Assembly: GCA_036504095.1 (NCBI GenBank)
Contig: DASXVS010000024.1
Coordinates: 62,001 to 126,000, forward strand
Reading direction: 5' to 3'
DNA from: Armatimonadota bacterium
GTDB lineage: Bacteria; Armatimonadota; DTGP01; JAKQQT01
DNA: 64,000 nucleotides
The position numbers and the translations under genes are program-made. This document shows, one piece after another, positions 53,065 through 61,646 of the stretch. Every line of letters starts with the position of its first letter. Positions within the stretch are counted from its first letter, which is position 1. The notes below the pieces were generated by a model. The model was not told where the DNA came from and searched no databases. It saw only the letters and a list, made by a program, of their open reading frames with translations.

Positions 53065-53418
53065 CTACTTGCGCTTGGTGTAGCCGTCGATGCGCCACGC
53101 CTGCATAGCTTCGTGAGACTTGGTCCGAACGGTCCACACCCGCACTCGCTCGCCATTGGAAAGGTCGTGAATGGAAACCTTGCGTCCGTCCTCCGTGATG
53201 GTTGCCTTCATCGGCACTTCCAGGACAGGATTCTCGCCATTGGCGAAGCGGACGCGAATGTTACGGTTAGTAGCTGTGGGCTTGCGGACGATGACTCCCC
53301 AGCGCCCCGCGGGGCCGGTGCCGTGCTTGACGGTGTGCGCGGGCGTTCTCGCCAGCGTCGGGGCCACCGATATGCTGATCACCGTTGCAATGGCCATTAT
53401 GGCCGATTTGAAGCTCAT
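53065..53418 (-). CDS. Small secreted beta-barrel-like protein
   Basis: 117 residues with signal peptide ending TLA. The mature protein is one beta-rich unit: GRWGVIVRKPTATNRNIRVRFANGENPVLEVPMKATITEDGRKVSIHDLSNGERVRVWTV. The order (G-turn, IRVRF strand, GRKVSIHDL, GERVRVW) matches each unit of the neighbouring 53519 protein, so the two are probably paralogues by duplication. Function unknown. Confidence 0.7.
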   Translation of the reverse strand: MSFKSAIMAIATVISISVAPTLARTPAHTVKHGTGPAGRWGVIVRKPTATNRNIRVRFANGENPVLEVPMKATITEDGRKVSIHDLSNGERVRVWTVRTKSHEAMQAWRIDGYTKRK

Positions 53419-53518
53419 TCAGTTCCTCCTTGTGGATATTCAACCGGGCGTACCGAGATTGCCGCCCGTCACATCCTGTAACTTACCCTCGCTCGCCCGT
53501 AAGCAAACGTCTCCCGCA

Positions 53519-54238
53519 TCACCGAACGGTCACAGAGGCCGCGAATATGTCGTCGCCGTCCCTGCGGCCTTCCACGATCACGTAATCGCCGTTTTCCAGA
53601 TCGCGCAGGACGATAAGCCCCCGGGACGTGCGTATCTCCGCGCGGTTAACGCGAACGATCACGCGGCGTCCGTCAACATCGATGCGGAGGATGCTCCCAC
53701 GGGAGTCGATACTGTTCACGCGGCCGCGGACGGTGACCTGCCGGCCGGCAGGCGCGCGATCGAGGCGGCCGGCACCTTCGAGTACGTCTATTCGCAACCC
53801 CGTGAGGTCACCTTCGATGGAGTACCGTTCCAGGCGGATGCGGACCAACTCGTCGCGGCGTAATTCGTGAACCGAAATCGGGCGGCCGTATCGCCTCACG
53901 GCGACGTTGCGCGGCGCATACACACTTCGTTCCTCACCGTTGTCGAGGAGCACCTTGAGCGTACGCCCAAATGCGCCGGTGCTTTCGGTGATGCGCCCGG
54001 ACACGAGCCGTGTGCCGCGGTCATACAGCGGGGCATTGTCGTCGCCCTGACGGTACGTTGGGACACGGGTGTAGCCGTACGGATCGTCGTCGTATGATCG
54101 CGAAGGCGACCGGTAGGCGGGCTCGCGAGGGGGGCGAGCGCCGTCGGTCTCCGACCGATAGTCCTGCGCGATGGCGCCGCCAGCCGAGACCAGCCCGACT
54201 AACGCAGCGATAGCAACGCGCAAAGGGCCTGGCTTCAT
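53519..54238 (-). CDS. Secreted protein with two OB-like (DUF5666-like) units
   Basis: About 239 residues from ATG 54238, with signal peptide ending GGAIAQ. Residues 20-75 are polar and Tyr/Arg/Asp-rich. Two beta units follow: VSGRITESTGAFGRTLKVLLDNG...RPISVHELRRDELVRIRL and VRGRVNSIDSRGSILRIDVDGRRVIVRVN...SRGLIVLRDLENGDYVIVEG. They resemble DUF5666-type OB-fold repeats. The start overlaps the stop of a 21-codon ORF (54235-54300), so translation may be coupled. Function unknown. Confidence 0.72.
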   Translation of the reverse strand: MKPGPLRVAIAALVGLVSAGGAIAQDYRSETDGARPPREPAYRSPSRSYDDDPYGYTRVPTYRQGDDNAPLYDRGTRLVSGRITESTGAFGRTLKVLLDNGEERSVYAPRNVAVRRYGRPISVHELRRDELVRIRLERYSIEGDLTGLRIDVLEGAGRLDRAPAGRQVTVRGRVNSIDSRGSILRIDVDGRRVIVRVNRAEIRTSRGLIVLRDLENGDYVIVEGRRDGDDIFAASVTVR

Positions 54239-54300
54239 CTCGCGCCTCCCGGGAGAATCACCCTGGCGGCCTCGTGTCCGGCCTCCCTGAGTTTGTTCAT
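54235..54300 (-). CDS. 21-residue leader ORF upstream of the secreted OB-like protein
   Basis: ATG 54300 is preceded at 5 bp by a strong GGAGGTGA ribosome binding site. It encodes MNKLREAGHEAARVILPGGA-R and stops with TGA at 54235-54237, which overlaps the ATG of the next gene (ATGA). The last codons include GGGAGG, which acts as ribosome binding site for that gene. No stalling motif is evident, though PGG is close to the end. It has the layout of a translationally coupled leader peptide. Confidence 0.6.
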   Translation of the reverse strand: MNKLREAGHEAARVILPGGAR

Positions 54301-54544
54301 CTTGCTCACCTCCACCGGTCCAGGGACGCCCAAGTCCTGCGGCAAACCCCTTCCTGCATGCTATCATGCGTTTCCAGGTGCGATGGCGACCACATAGCGG
54401 ATCCAGCGGGCATCCGCGCTCGATATGGCCGCTCGCAAGGAACCGTTTCCGAAGAAGCACGGTTTTGCTTTGGAAGGCGGCGCTTTCACAAGATACGCGT
54501 GTAAGACAATATCACAAACTTGACAGGCACGGACGGCAGGAACA
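54301..54544. other. Divergent regulatory region between the leader ORF and lon
   Basis: 244 bp with no ORF I can support. It must hold the promoters of lon (plus) and of the leader/secreted gene (minus). TTGACA occurs at 54520-54525, but it is too near the lon ATG (54545) to be its -35. No CIRCE or HAIR-like repeat is seen. Confidence 0.3.
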
Positions 54545-57112
54545 ATGGACGAGGTAATCGAACAAACACTAGGCGGGACGGAAGAGAACGAATCCATGGA
54601 GTTGCCGGAGATACTGAACCTCCTGCCCCTTCGGGACACCGTGCTGTTCCCCGCCGCCGTATTGCCCCTGAACGTGGCCCGCGAGTCGTCGGTGAAGATG
54701 ATCGATGATACGGTGACGGCCGGGGGGCGCATCATCGCGACCTGCACGATGAAAGACTCCAGCATCGACAAGCCCGGTGCGGACGACATCTACACCATCG
54801 GCACCGCGGTGGTCATCCGCATGATGCTCAAGATGCCGGATGGCGTGCGCTTGATGGTTCAGGGTTTGGGCCGCTTCCGCATCGTCGAAGTCCTTCAGAC
54901 CGACCCGTACATACGTGTGCGGATTGAGCCCCTGTCGGACCAGACCGAAGTTACCGAAGAGCAGGCGGAGCACCTGGAAGCCCTTCGCCGGGCCGTCGGA
55001 GACGTATTCAAGCGCGTGGTTGAACTTGCGCCCGGGCTGCCCGACGAATTGGCCGGGATCTCCGATGCGGTGACGGAACCGGCCGTGCTCGCGGACATGA
55101 TCGCCGCCCACCTGCCCATCGGCACCGAGGAAAAACAGGGACTGCTGGAAACGCTGCCCGTCCGGGAACGCATGGAGCGCCTGCTTTCAATCCTGAACCG
55201 TGAATCCCAGGTGCTGGAACTGAGCAGCAAGATCCAGGGTGAGGTCCGCGAGGAACTGAACAAGACCCAGCGCGATTACTTCCTGCGCGAGCAGATGAAA
55301 GCGATCCAGCGCGAATTGGGCGACGCGGACGACCGCACCGAGGAGATCGAAGAACTCCGCCAGAAAATCGAAGCCAGCGGCATGACAGAAGAGGCGCACA
55401 AGGAAGCCGACAGGGAACTCGATCGGCTCCAGCGCATGCCGCCGCAGGCCGCGGAATACACGGTCAGCCGCACGTATCTGGATTGGCTCACATCGCTTCC
55501 GTGGCAGTCGGCAACCATTGACAACCTTGATATCCCGCATGTGAAGGAAGTTTTGGATACGGACCACTTCGGACTGGACAAGGTGAAGGACCGTCTGCTG
55601 GAGTTCCTCAGCGTACGCAAGTTCAAGCCTGAAGGCCACGTTCGACAGCCGATCTTGTGCTTCGTTGGACCTCCCGGCGTGGGCAAGACCAGCCTCGCCA
55701 AATCCATCGCGCGGGCGCTTGGCCGCAAATTCGTGCGCTTCAGCCTCGGCGGCATGCGGGACGAAGCGGAAATCCGCGGCCACCGGCGGACCTATGTTGG
55801 CGCCCTGCCCGGCCAGATCATTCAGGGTATCCGCCGCGCCGAAAGCAACAACGCGGTGATGGTTCTGGACGAAGTGGACAAACTCGGCAGCGACTTCAGA
55901 GGCGACCCGACCTCCGCCCTCCTGGAGGTGTTGGATCCGGAGCAGAACAACACATTCCGCGACCATTACCTGGACGTTTCGTTCGATCTGAGCAAGGTGC
56001 TATTCATCACAACGGCGAATATGCTCGACCCGATTCCGGGCCCGCTCCGCGACCGCATGGAGATCATCGAGATCGCCGGGTACACCGAGGAGGAAAAGGT
56101 CCAGATCGCCATCCGGCACCTCATTCCCAAGCAGATGTACGAACACGGCCTGAAGTCGGCGGGAGGGGTCGTCACCGAGGAGTATATTCCCGAGGGAGAG
56201 AGGGACACTCCGAAGGACGTTCCCATCGATAAGGAGGTCGCTCCGAACGAGGCCGAGGAGCCGTCCACGCCCCAGGCTCCGCCCGAGGCGCCGCAAGGCC
56301 ATATCGCCTGGACCGAGGAAGGCATCCGGGACATACTGCGGGGATACACTCGGGAAGCCGGCGTCCGCAATCTGGAGCGCCAGGTAGCCGCGGTGTGCCG
56401 CAAATGCACCCGCCAGTTCGCCGAAGGCCGCACGGAACCGGTGACAGTGGACGTTGCCGCCGTGGAATCCTACCTTGGCGCACCCCGCTTCGAAGATGAA
56501 GACCTTAGGGATCGCACCCTGATTCCGGGAGTCGTCACGGGCCTCGCCTGGACCCCGGTCGGCGGCGACGTCCTTTTCGTCGAAGCCATCGCTATGCCGG
56601 GGGAACGCGGCCTCACCCTCACGGGCCAGCTGGGCGACGTGATGAAAGAGTCAGCGCAGGCCGCGCTTTCGTGGGTTCGGGCACACAGCCGTGAACTCGG
56701 TATCGCCGACGACTTCTTCACCAAACACGAACTTCACGTTCACGTTCCGCAAGGCGCGGTGCCCAAGGACGGACCGTCCGCCGGCGTGACCATGGCGACC
56801 GCCATCACGAGCCTCGCGACCGGCAGGCCGACAATACCGCTTCTCGCGATGACCGGCGAGATCAGTCTCAGCGGCCGAGTGCTGCCGATAGGCGGCCTGA
56901 AGGAGAAGGCTCTGGCCGCTCACAGGGCCGGCGTCCGAACGTTGATCGTCCCGGAACGAAACCGAAAGGACTTTGAAGAAGACGTGCCCGAAGACGTGCG
57001 CGCGGAACTCACTGTCCATTACGTGAAGGAACTCAAGGAAGTGCTGGACCTGGCTCTGCAGCCCGCCAAGCCAGGAACAACCCCGCCGAACGACGAACCG
57101 ATTGCTGTATAG
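54545..57112 (+). CDS. lon: ATP-dependent protease Lon
   Basis: Degrades misfolded and regulatory proteins in the cytoplasm. 855 residues. N-terminal substrate-binding LON domain ([18 protein letters not shown]), AAA+ Walker [14 protein letters not shown] (about 373-385), Walker [13 protein letters not shown], and the protease domain with catalytic Ser in [11 protein letters not shown] (about 744) and Lys in [12 protein letters not shown] (about 786). An acidic, Pro-rich insert of about 45 residues (about 540-582; [20 protein letters not shown]) interrupts the AAA+ small domain between EHGLKSAGG and AWTEEGIRD. Confidence 0.97.
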   Translation: MDEVIEQTLGGTEENESMELPEILNLLPLRDTVLFPAAVLPLNVARESSVKMIDDTVTAGGRIIATCTMKDSSIDKPGADDIYTIGTAVVIRMMLKMPDGVRLMVQGLGRFRIVEVLQTDPYIRVRIEPLSDQTEVTEEQAEHLEALRRAVGDVFKRVVELAPGLPDELAGISDAVTEPAVLADMIAAHLPIGTEEKQGLLETLPVRERMERLLSILNRESQVLELSSKIQGEVREELNKTQRDYFLREQMKAIQRELGDADDRTEEIEELRQKIEASGMTEEAHKEADRELDRLQRMPPQAAEYTVSRTYLDWLTSLPWQSATIDNLDIPHVKEVLDTDHFGLDKVKDRLLEFLSVRKFKPEGHVRQPILCFVGPPGVGKTSLAKSIARALGRKFVRFSLGGMRDEAEIRGHRRTYVGALPGQIIQGIRRAESNNAVMVLDEVDKLGSDFRGDPTSALLEVLDPEQNNTFRDHYLDVSFDLSKVLFITTANMLDPIPGPLRDRMEIIEIAGYTEEEKVQIAIRHLIPKQMYEHGLKSAGGVVTEEYIPEGERDTPKDVPIDKEVAPNEAEEPSTPQAPPEAPQGHIAWTEEGIRDILRGYTREAGVRNLERQVAAVCRKCTRQFAEGRTEPVTVDVAAVESYLGAPRFEDEDLRDRTLIPGVVTGLAWTPVGGDVLFVEAIAMPGERGLTLTGQLGDVMKESAQAALSWVRAHSRELGIADDFFTKHELHVHVPQGAVPKDGPSAGVTMATAITSLATGRPTIPLLAMTGEISLSGRVLPIGGLKEKALAAHRAGVRTLIVPERNRKDFEEDVPEDVRAELTVHYVKELKEVLDLALQPAKPGTTPPNDEPIAV

Positions 57113-57157
57113 CTTTTATCACAGAGCCTTAACTACGTTCGCCGAGAAGTAATGCTT

Positions 57158-57194
57158 TGGCGCGAAATATTGGACAACCTAATTTCGGGCGCTA
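57158..57194. promoter_or_regulatory. Interrupted inverted repeat upstream of the ABC transporter genes
   Basis: TGGCGC-GAAAT (57158-57168) and ATTTCGGGCGCTA (57182-57194) are inverse-related around a TTGGACAACC centre. It stands 50 bp before the ABC ATPase start and could be an operator or a hairpin after lon. Weakly supported. Confidence 0.25.
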
Positions 57195-57246
57195 AGTGAC
57201 GCAATGACCAGATGCCACGGCGGATACGTACAAGATCAGACCCCAC

Positions 57247-58164
57247 ATGCAGCCAGCCATCGAGATAACAGGCCTGCGGAAGACGTACCGCAGCCGATTC
57301 CCGCGCCGCAACGTACACGCGCTTGACGATGTCACACTCGCGGTGGCGCCCGGTGAAGTGTTTGGCTATCTGGGATCCAACGGCGCGGGCAAGACCACCA
57401 CAGTCAGGATTCTGCTAGGACTGGCCCGCCCGTCCGGCGGATCCGCTCGATTGATGGGACGCCTTCCCGGCGGTCCGAATCGGTCGCGCGTTGGATACCT
57501 CCCGGAGTCGCCGTACTTCTATGACTTTCTCACGCCGGTAGAACTGCTCACCTTTTACTGCCGGGTCTTCGGCATTTCCGGCGTGAATCGCCGGCACAGG
57601 ATCGCCGAGGTACTCGACTTGGTCGGCATTGCGGATCGCCGGGACAGCCCGCTCCGCGCCTTCTCCAAGGGGATGACGCAGCGGGTGGGGTTGGCTCAAG
57701 CTTTGCTGAACGACCCGGATGTACTGTTCCTCGACGAGCCGACTTCAGGCCTCGACCCAATGGGGCGCCGGGACATTCGCGACATCATCCTCGCGCTGAA
57801 ATCCAGGGGGAAGACGGTCTTCCTGAACTCCCACCTTTTGAGCGAGGTGGAACAGATCTGCGACCGCGTCGCCATCCTGAAGGCCGGACGCTTGATGAGC
57901 ATCGGCACGGTGAATGAACTGATCAGCCGCGGCGGCGTTGAGATCTGCGTTCGCGCCTCCGCCGAGAACCTGCCAGGCAGCGCCTCCTCTCTCGCGGTTG
58001 GAGAGCCGACTGATGGGGTCCTTCGCCTCGTTGTGGAGCGCGAATCGGATACGCCGGCTGTCTTGCGCGCGCTGATGGATGCCGGAATCGAGATCATATC
58101 GATGAACCCCCGGCGCGAAACCCTCGAGGATGTGTTCATCCGCATCGAAACGGAGCGAACCTGA
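57247..58164 (+). CDS. ABC transporter ATP-binding protein
   Basis: 305 residues. Walker A GSNGAGKTTTV, signature FSKGMTQRVGLAQ, Walker B VLFLDEPTSGLDP and the switch His in FLNSHLLSEVEQ. The ABC-2 (DrrA/NatA) type C-terminus of about 80 residues follows. It pairs with the permease that starts 2 bp after its stop. The exporter substrate (drug, polysaccharide or Na+) cannot be told from the sequence. Confidence 0.93.
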   Translation: MQPAIEITGLRKTYRSRFPRRNVHALDDVTLAVAPGEVFGYLGSNGAGKTTTVRILLGLARPSGGSARLMGRLPGGPNRSRVGYLPESPYFYDFLTPVELLTFYCRVFGISGVNRRHRIAEVLDLVGIADRRDSPLRAFSKGMTQRVGLAQALLNDPDVLFLDEPTSGLDPMGRRDIRDIILALKSRGKTVFLNSHLLSEVEQICDRVAILKAGRLMSIGTVNELISRGGVEICVRASAENLPGSASSLAVGEPTDGVLRLVVERESDTPAVLRALMDAGIEIISMNPRRETLEDVFIRIETERT

Positions 58165-58166
58165 CG

Positions 58167-58955
58167 ATGCTGAGGCGAATTCTGGCCATTGCGGGGCTGA
58201 CGCTGAAGGAATCGGCGCGAAAGCGCGTGTCAGCCGGAATGATCTTCTGCTCCGTCCTGATGACGCTTGCGTTAGGCCTGGTGGCGCGATCGATGCAGGC
58301 GAATGAAGGCAGCGATATCGGCCTCGCCGCGGCTGTATTCACGCTGCTGCGCGTGGTCGCCGGATTCACCTGGGTCCTGGCGATCTTCATCTCCGTGACC
58401 GCCATTCCACCGGAATTCGAGCGGCGGACGACCTACACCCTGTTCGCAAAGCCGGTAGAGCGGTACGAATTCGTGTTCGGCAAATTCCTGGGGTGCTTCC
58501 TCCTGCTAGCCGGCAACCTGGCTGTGATTGCGGCAATCGTGTGGTTGATGCTCGGCCGCGAGGACCCCAAGCTCACAATGGACATGCTCCGGAATCTGGG
58601 CGCATTCTGTGTGAGTTACACGGCGCTGATCGCGCTGGCGATCTCCTTCACCCTGGTGGCGCCGATGCCGATCGCCGCATTACTGTCACTGGGCGTCTAT
58701 TTTTTGGCTTCCGTGTACGGTTACGGGCAGCAGGTCGCCGAGACCGCGCGCCTGCACCCCTTCTGGCGAGCACTCGGCGCGCTGGTCTTCCATCTCGGCC
58801 GCTACGCAACCCCACGCGTGAACTGGCTAAACACCGACCGGCCATTTTACCAGATCACCGGCCACACCCAGCCCGAAGCCATTCTGTATGTGCTTGCCTA
58901 TTCGATGGCAGTGCTCATTCTCGGCGCCGTCGTCTTCTCGCGGCGGGAACTCTAG
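58167..58955 (+). CDS. ABC-2 type transporter permease
   Basis: 262 residues with about six hydrophobic segments (MIFCSVLMTLALGLVA; VVAGFTWVLAIFISVTAIPPEFERRTTYTLFAKPVERYEFVFGKFLG; LLAGNLAVIAAIVWLML). The ERRTTYTLFAKPVERYEFVFGKFLG stretch is the usual ABC-2 coupling-helix region. It forms the transmembrane half of the exporter with the preceding ATPase. Its stop overlaps by 4 bp the stop of the convergent LolA-like gene. Confidence 0.9.
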   Translation: MLRRILAIAGLTLKESARKRVSAGMIFCSVLMTLALGLVARSMQANEGSDIGLAAAVFTLLRVVAGFTWVLAIFISVTAIPPEFERRTTYTLFAKPVERYEFVFGKFLGCFLLLAGNLAVIAAIVWLMLGREDPKLTMDMLRNLGAFCVSYTALIALAISFTLVAPMPIAALLSLGVYFLASVYGYGQQVAETARLHPFWRALGALVFHLGRYATPRVNWLNTDRPFYQITGHTQPEAILYVLAYSMAVLILGAVVFSRREL

Positions 58956-59971
58956 CGCCCGTTCAGGCGGAACACGCTGTCGGGCATGCCGGAGTTGACC
59001 TTTGTATTCGTGTACGTCCACTGCGTTGAGCCGCCGTCCGGCGCCTGCGCGGACATCTTCGCGGGGTACAACACATTTCCCTTCCAACCGATCCAGACAT
59101 CCAGAGCGCCTCGACGATCCGTCGGAAACGAGGCCGGCCGAGGCTTCGCCTCGGGAGCGCGGGCGCCCGTCGCCTTCTCAATGATATGTTGAACCTTGTG
59201 GTGAGACCGTACGCGGTCAATCTCATGGTCGGTGATTGTTATGTGCGTGGGCGCCCACCCGGCAGGCGTGCGCACCGGATCGCGAAATTCGCCGGTTGTC
59301 GCCAGCCGGTTCGCGGTATCAAAGGATTCGCTGTGCACTGGGCAGAGCCGCGTCGTATCGACGTACATATCGGTATACGCCAGGTTGGTGAGGGGATTGA
59401 GGACCTCGGGTTTGAACAATCTCATTCGAATTTTGTAAACACCGACACCGTTTCGAACCGATTTGCCCAGCATCTCGAACCGGTAACGCTTTGGATCGAA
59501 CAACAGCCCCAGCATCGCGAACTTGGTATCCATTCGGGCCGGCTCGCGTCCTGTGAGACGCCGGAAATCCGTTGTGACGTACCGATCGGAGACCGGGTCG
59601 TAGGCGGCGAATTCGGCTCCTCTCTGCAAGAATATCCAACGGTTGAAGAGCGGGAAAGTGCTGTTGAGTACCTGGAATTTGACCTTGTCCGGCATCTTCA
59701 GATAGAGATGGGCCGTCATCGACACCTGGCGGCCGCGCCGCTGATCGCCGGAACCCCTCGGCGGTGACACAATGATTTCGGCGATGGCCTCCATATCCTT
59801 AAATCCGCCCCCGAGCCCCTGCATGGCGCCTTTGACGCGGTTCAACACGGCGCCATCCGCGGCGGGTGCGCTGAATGCACGCAGCGGGGCCAGAGACAGG
59901 AGGAGGACGGCCAAAGCGCAAACGGCCCGGGCGCCGATGATAGAATTCACAGATGAACGCACAACTGCCAT
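58952..59971 (-). CDS. Secreted LolA/MucB-fold outer-membrane-like protein
   Basis: 339 residues with a signal peptide (ARAVCALAVLLLSLAPLRAFSA). The mature part resembles the LolA/RseB half-barrel: AHLYLKMPDKVKFQVLNSTFPLFNRWIFLQRGAEFAAYDPVSDRYVTTDF, then VYKIRMRLF and THITITDHEIDR. The family carries lipids or lipoproteins or senses them. Start at ATG 59971 overlaps the rsmG start by 19 bp in the opposite direction; GTG 59950 would avoid the overlap. Specific cargo unknown. Confidence 0.72.
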   Translation of the reverse strand: MAVVRSSVNSIIGARAVCALAVLLLSLAPLRAFSAPAADGAVLNRVKGAMQGLGGGFKDMEAIAEIIVSPPRGSGDQRRGRQVSMTAHLYLKMPDKVKFQVLNSTFPLFNRWIFLQRGAEFAAYDPVSDRYVTTDFRRLTGREPARMDTKFAMLGLLFDPKRYRFEMLGKSVRNGVGVYKIRMRLFKPEVLNPLTNLAYTDMYVDTTRLCPVHSESFDTANRLATTGEFRDPVRTPAGWAPTHITITDHEIDRVRSHHKVQHIIEKATGARAPEAKPRPASFPTDRRGALDVWIGWKGNVLYPAKMSAQAPDGGSTQWTYTNTKVNSGMPDSVFRLNGR

Positions 59972-60684
59972 CCTTTGACAATGCCCTCATCGAGGGCGCA
60001 TCCCAGTTCGGTTTCTCGCTGGACGAATCCCAAGTGACCGACCTGACCCTTCTGGTCGATCAACTCCTGGACTGGAACCAGCGTATGAATCTGACCGCGG
60101 TGCGCGACCCGCACGACATCGCCATCAAACACATCATAGATTCCATGACGTGCCTACGCGTGGTACCGTTCCCGGAAGGCGCATCCGTACTCGATGTCGG
60201 AACCGGCGCGGGGTTTCCAGGGCTCGTGCTCAGCGCTCTCAGGCGCGACCTGCGCCTGACCCTGCTTGACAGCACCAATAAGAAGCTTGCGTTCGTCGAA
60301 CACGTAGCCCGCCTTCTGAGCCTCGCGCACGCCAAAGTCGCCTTCGGCCGTGCCGAGGAGGCCGGTCGCTTGCCCGAGCACCGAGAACACTACGACATAG
60401 TTGTAGCCCGCGCCGTTGCGCCTATGCGGATCCTGGCCGAGCTCTGCCTCCCATTCACACGCCCGGGCGGCCATTTCCTCGCCATGAAGGGCCCCAACCT
60501 CCGTGACGAAATGAACAATGCAGAACACACGATATCCGTGCTCGGCGGCCAAATACTGGAGCCCATCCTCTTCCAACTACCCTTCGGCGGCGGCGACCGC
60601 GCCATCGTGCCCATCTTCAAGGCGAAGCCCACACCGTCCGCCTACCCGCGCTTGTACCGGGACATTCGCCGCCAACCGGTATGA
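59953..60684 (+). CDS. rsmG: 16S rRNA (guanine527-N7)-methyltransferase RsmG
   Basis: 243 residues. SAM-binding motif I VLDVGTGAGFPGLVLS, KKLAFVEHV and the RAVAPMRILAELCLPFTRPGGHFLAMKG region of GidB/RsmG. Methylates 16S rRNA at G527, the methylation whose loss gives low-level streptomycin resistance. It is followed by parB, as in many chromosomes (gidB-parA-parB), but parA is missing from this place. Confidence 0.95.
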   Translation: MNAQLPSFDNALIEGASQFGFSLDESQVTDLTLLVDQLLDWNQRMNLTAVRDPHDIAIKHIIDSMTCLRVVPFPEGASVLDVGTGAGFPGLVLSALRRDLRLTLLDSTNKKLAFVEHVARLLSLAHAKVAFGRAEEAGRLPEHREHYDIVVARAVAPMRILAELCLPFTRPGGHFLAMKGPNLRDEMNNAEHTISVLGGQILEPILFQLPFGGGDRAIVPIFKAKPTPSAYPRLYRDIRRQPV

Positions 60685-60772
60685 CATTGTATCATGTGCT
60701 TAGCCCTTTCGACCCGCCACTTCCCTCCGTCAATCCGCGCGGTCATTGCGGTCAGCCGAGGACACAACGCTC

Positions 60773-61636
60773 ATGGACAATCCGATCATTTCACCAGACA
60801 ACCCCCGCAACACGACCGTCACCGATCTGCCCGTCGCTAAGATCGAGCCAAACCCCTACCAGCCGCGGACGGTCTTCAATGAGGTCGCCCTGCAAGAGCT
60901 TGCCGCCTCCATCCAGCAACACGGCGTTCTACAGCCGGTCATCGTGCGGCCAAGCGGTTCCGGTTACCAGCTAGTTAGCGGTGAGCGTCGCCTGCAGGCG
61001 TCTCGTAGGGCGAACCTGAGCACCATTCCCGCGGTGATTCAGTCCTACGACGACCGCACGGTGCTCGAAATCGCGATCGTCGAAAACGTCCAACGCGAGG
61101 ATATTAGCCCGTTGGAGGCGGCGCGCGCCTACAAGCGTCTCATAGAGGAATTCGGGCTCACCCAGGAACAGGTGGCCTTGCGCGTCGGCAAGAGCCGCCC
61201 TGCGGTTTCGAACACGCTCCGGCTCTTGAAACTGCCCAAGATTATTCAGCAAAGTTTGGCGTGCGGCGACATCACGGAAGGCCACGCGCGCAGCCTCCTC
61301 AGCATACAGGACCCCGAGTGGCAGATGCGGGCGTGGGAAAAGATCGTACAGGAAAATCTGTCCGTGCGCGAGGCCGAGCGCCTCGCTTACGGAAACGAAC
61401 CCGAGACGCCTCGGGCCGAACGGCGTGAACGCGGGGACGTTTCACGTGAAGCACGGGAACGCGGCGCGCAGGGCCAGAGCCTCTCGCCGGAGCTTGAGGC
61501 GCTCGAAAACAGGCTCAGGTCGCTGCTCGGGACTCGCGTGCGGATTCGCGGAACGCTGGATGGGGGGACTGTCAATATCGAGTACTTTGACGCCCAGGAT
61601 CTGCAGAGGATAGCAGAACTGCTGGGCCTTCCGTGA
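60773..61636 (+). CDS. parB: Chromosome-partitioning protein ParB
   Basis: About 287 residues from MDNPIISPDNPR (a TTG at 60746 is possible). ParB N-terminal CTPase domain with IEPNPYQPRTVFNEVALQELAASIQQHGVLQPVIVRP and the GERRLQAS box, then the helix-turn-helix KoRB-like region TQEQVALRVGKSRPAVSNTLRLLKLP, and a C-terminal dimer domain. It binds parS and spreads as a CTP-dependent clamp. A parS-like site lies in its own gene at 61438. No parA adjoins. Confidence 0.95.
   Translation: MDNPIISPDNPRNTTVTDLPVAKIEPNPYQPRTVFNEVALQELAASIQQHGVLQPVIVRPSGSGYQLVSGERRLQASRRANLSTIPAVIQSYDDRTVLEIAIVENVQREDISPLEAARAYKRLIEEFGLTQEQVALRVGKSRPAVSNTLRLLKLPKIIQQSLACGDITEGHARSLLSIQDPEWQMRAWEKIVQENLSVREAERLAYGNEPETPRAERRERGDVSREARERGAQGQSLSPELEALENRLRSLLGTRVRIRGTLDGGTVNIEYFDAQDLQRIAELLGLP
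61438..61453. promoter_or_regulatory. Putative parS site inside parB
   Basis: CGTTTCACGTGAAGCA matches the bacterial parS consensus TGTTTCACGTGAAACA at 14 of 16 positions, with the central TTTCACGTGAA intact. Known parS sites in Bacillus and Streptomyces likewise lie near the origin, one of them within the parB (spo0J) gene. This suggests that the window's right part is near the replication origin. Confidence 0.75.
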
Positions 61637-61646
61637 GGGTGGCGCC

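Noticed and set aside
54520-54525. TTGACA as the -35 box of lon
   Set aside because: It is only 20 bp before the lon ATG, so no -10 and leader would fit.
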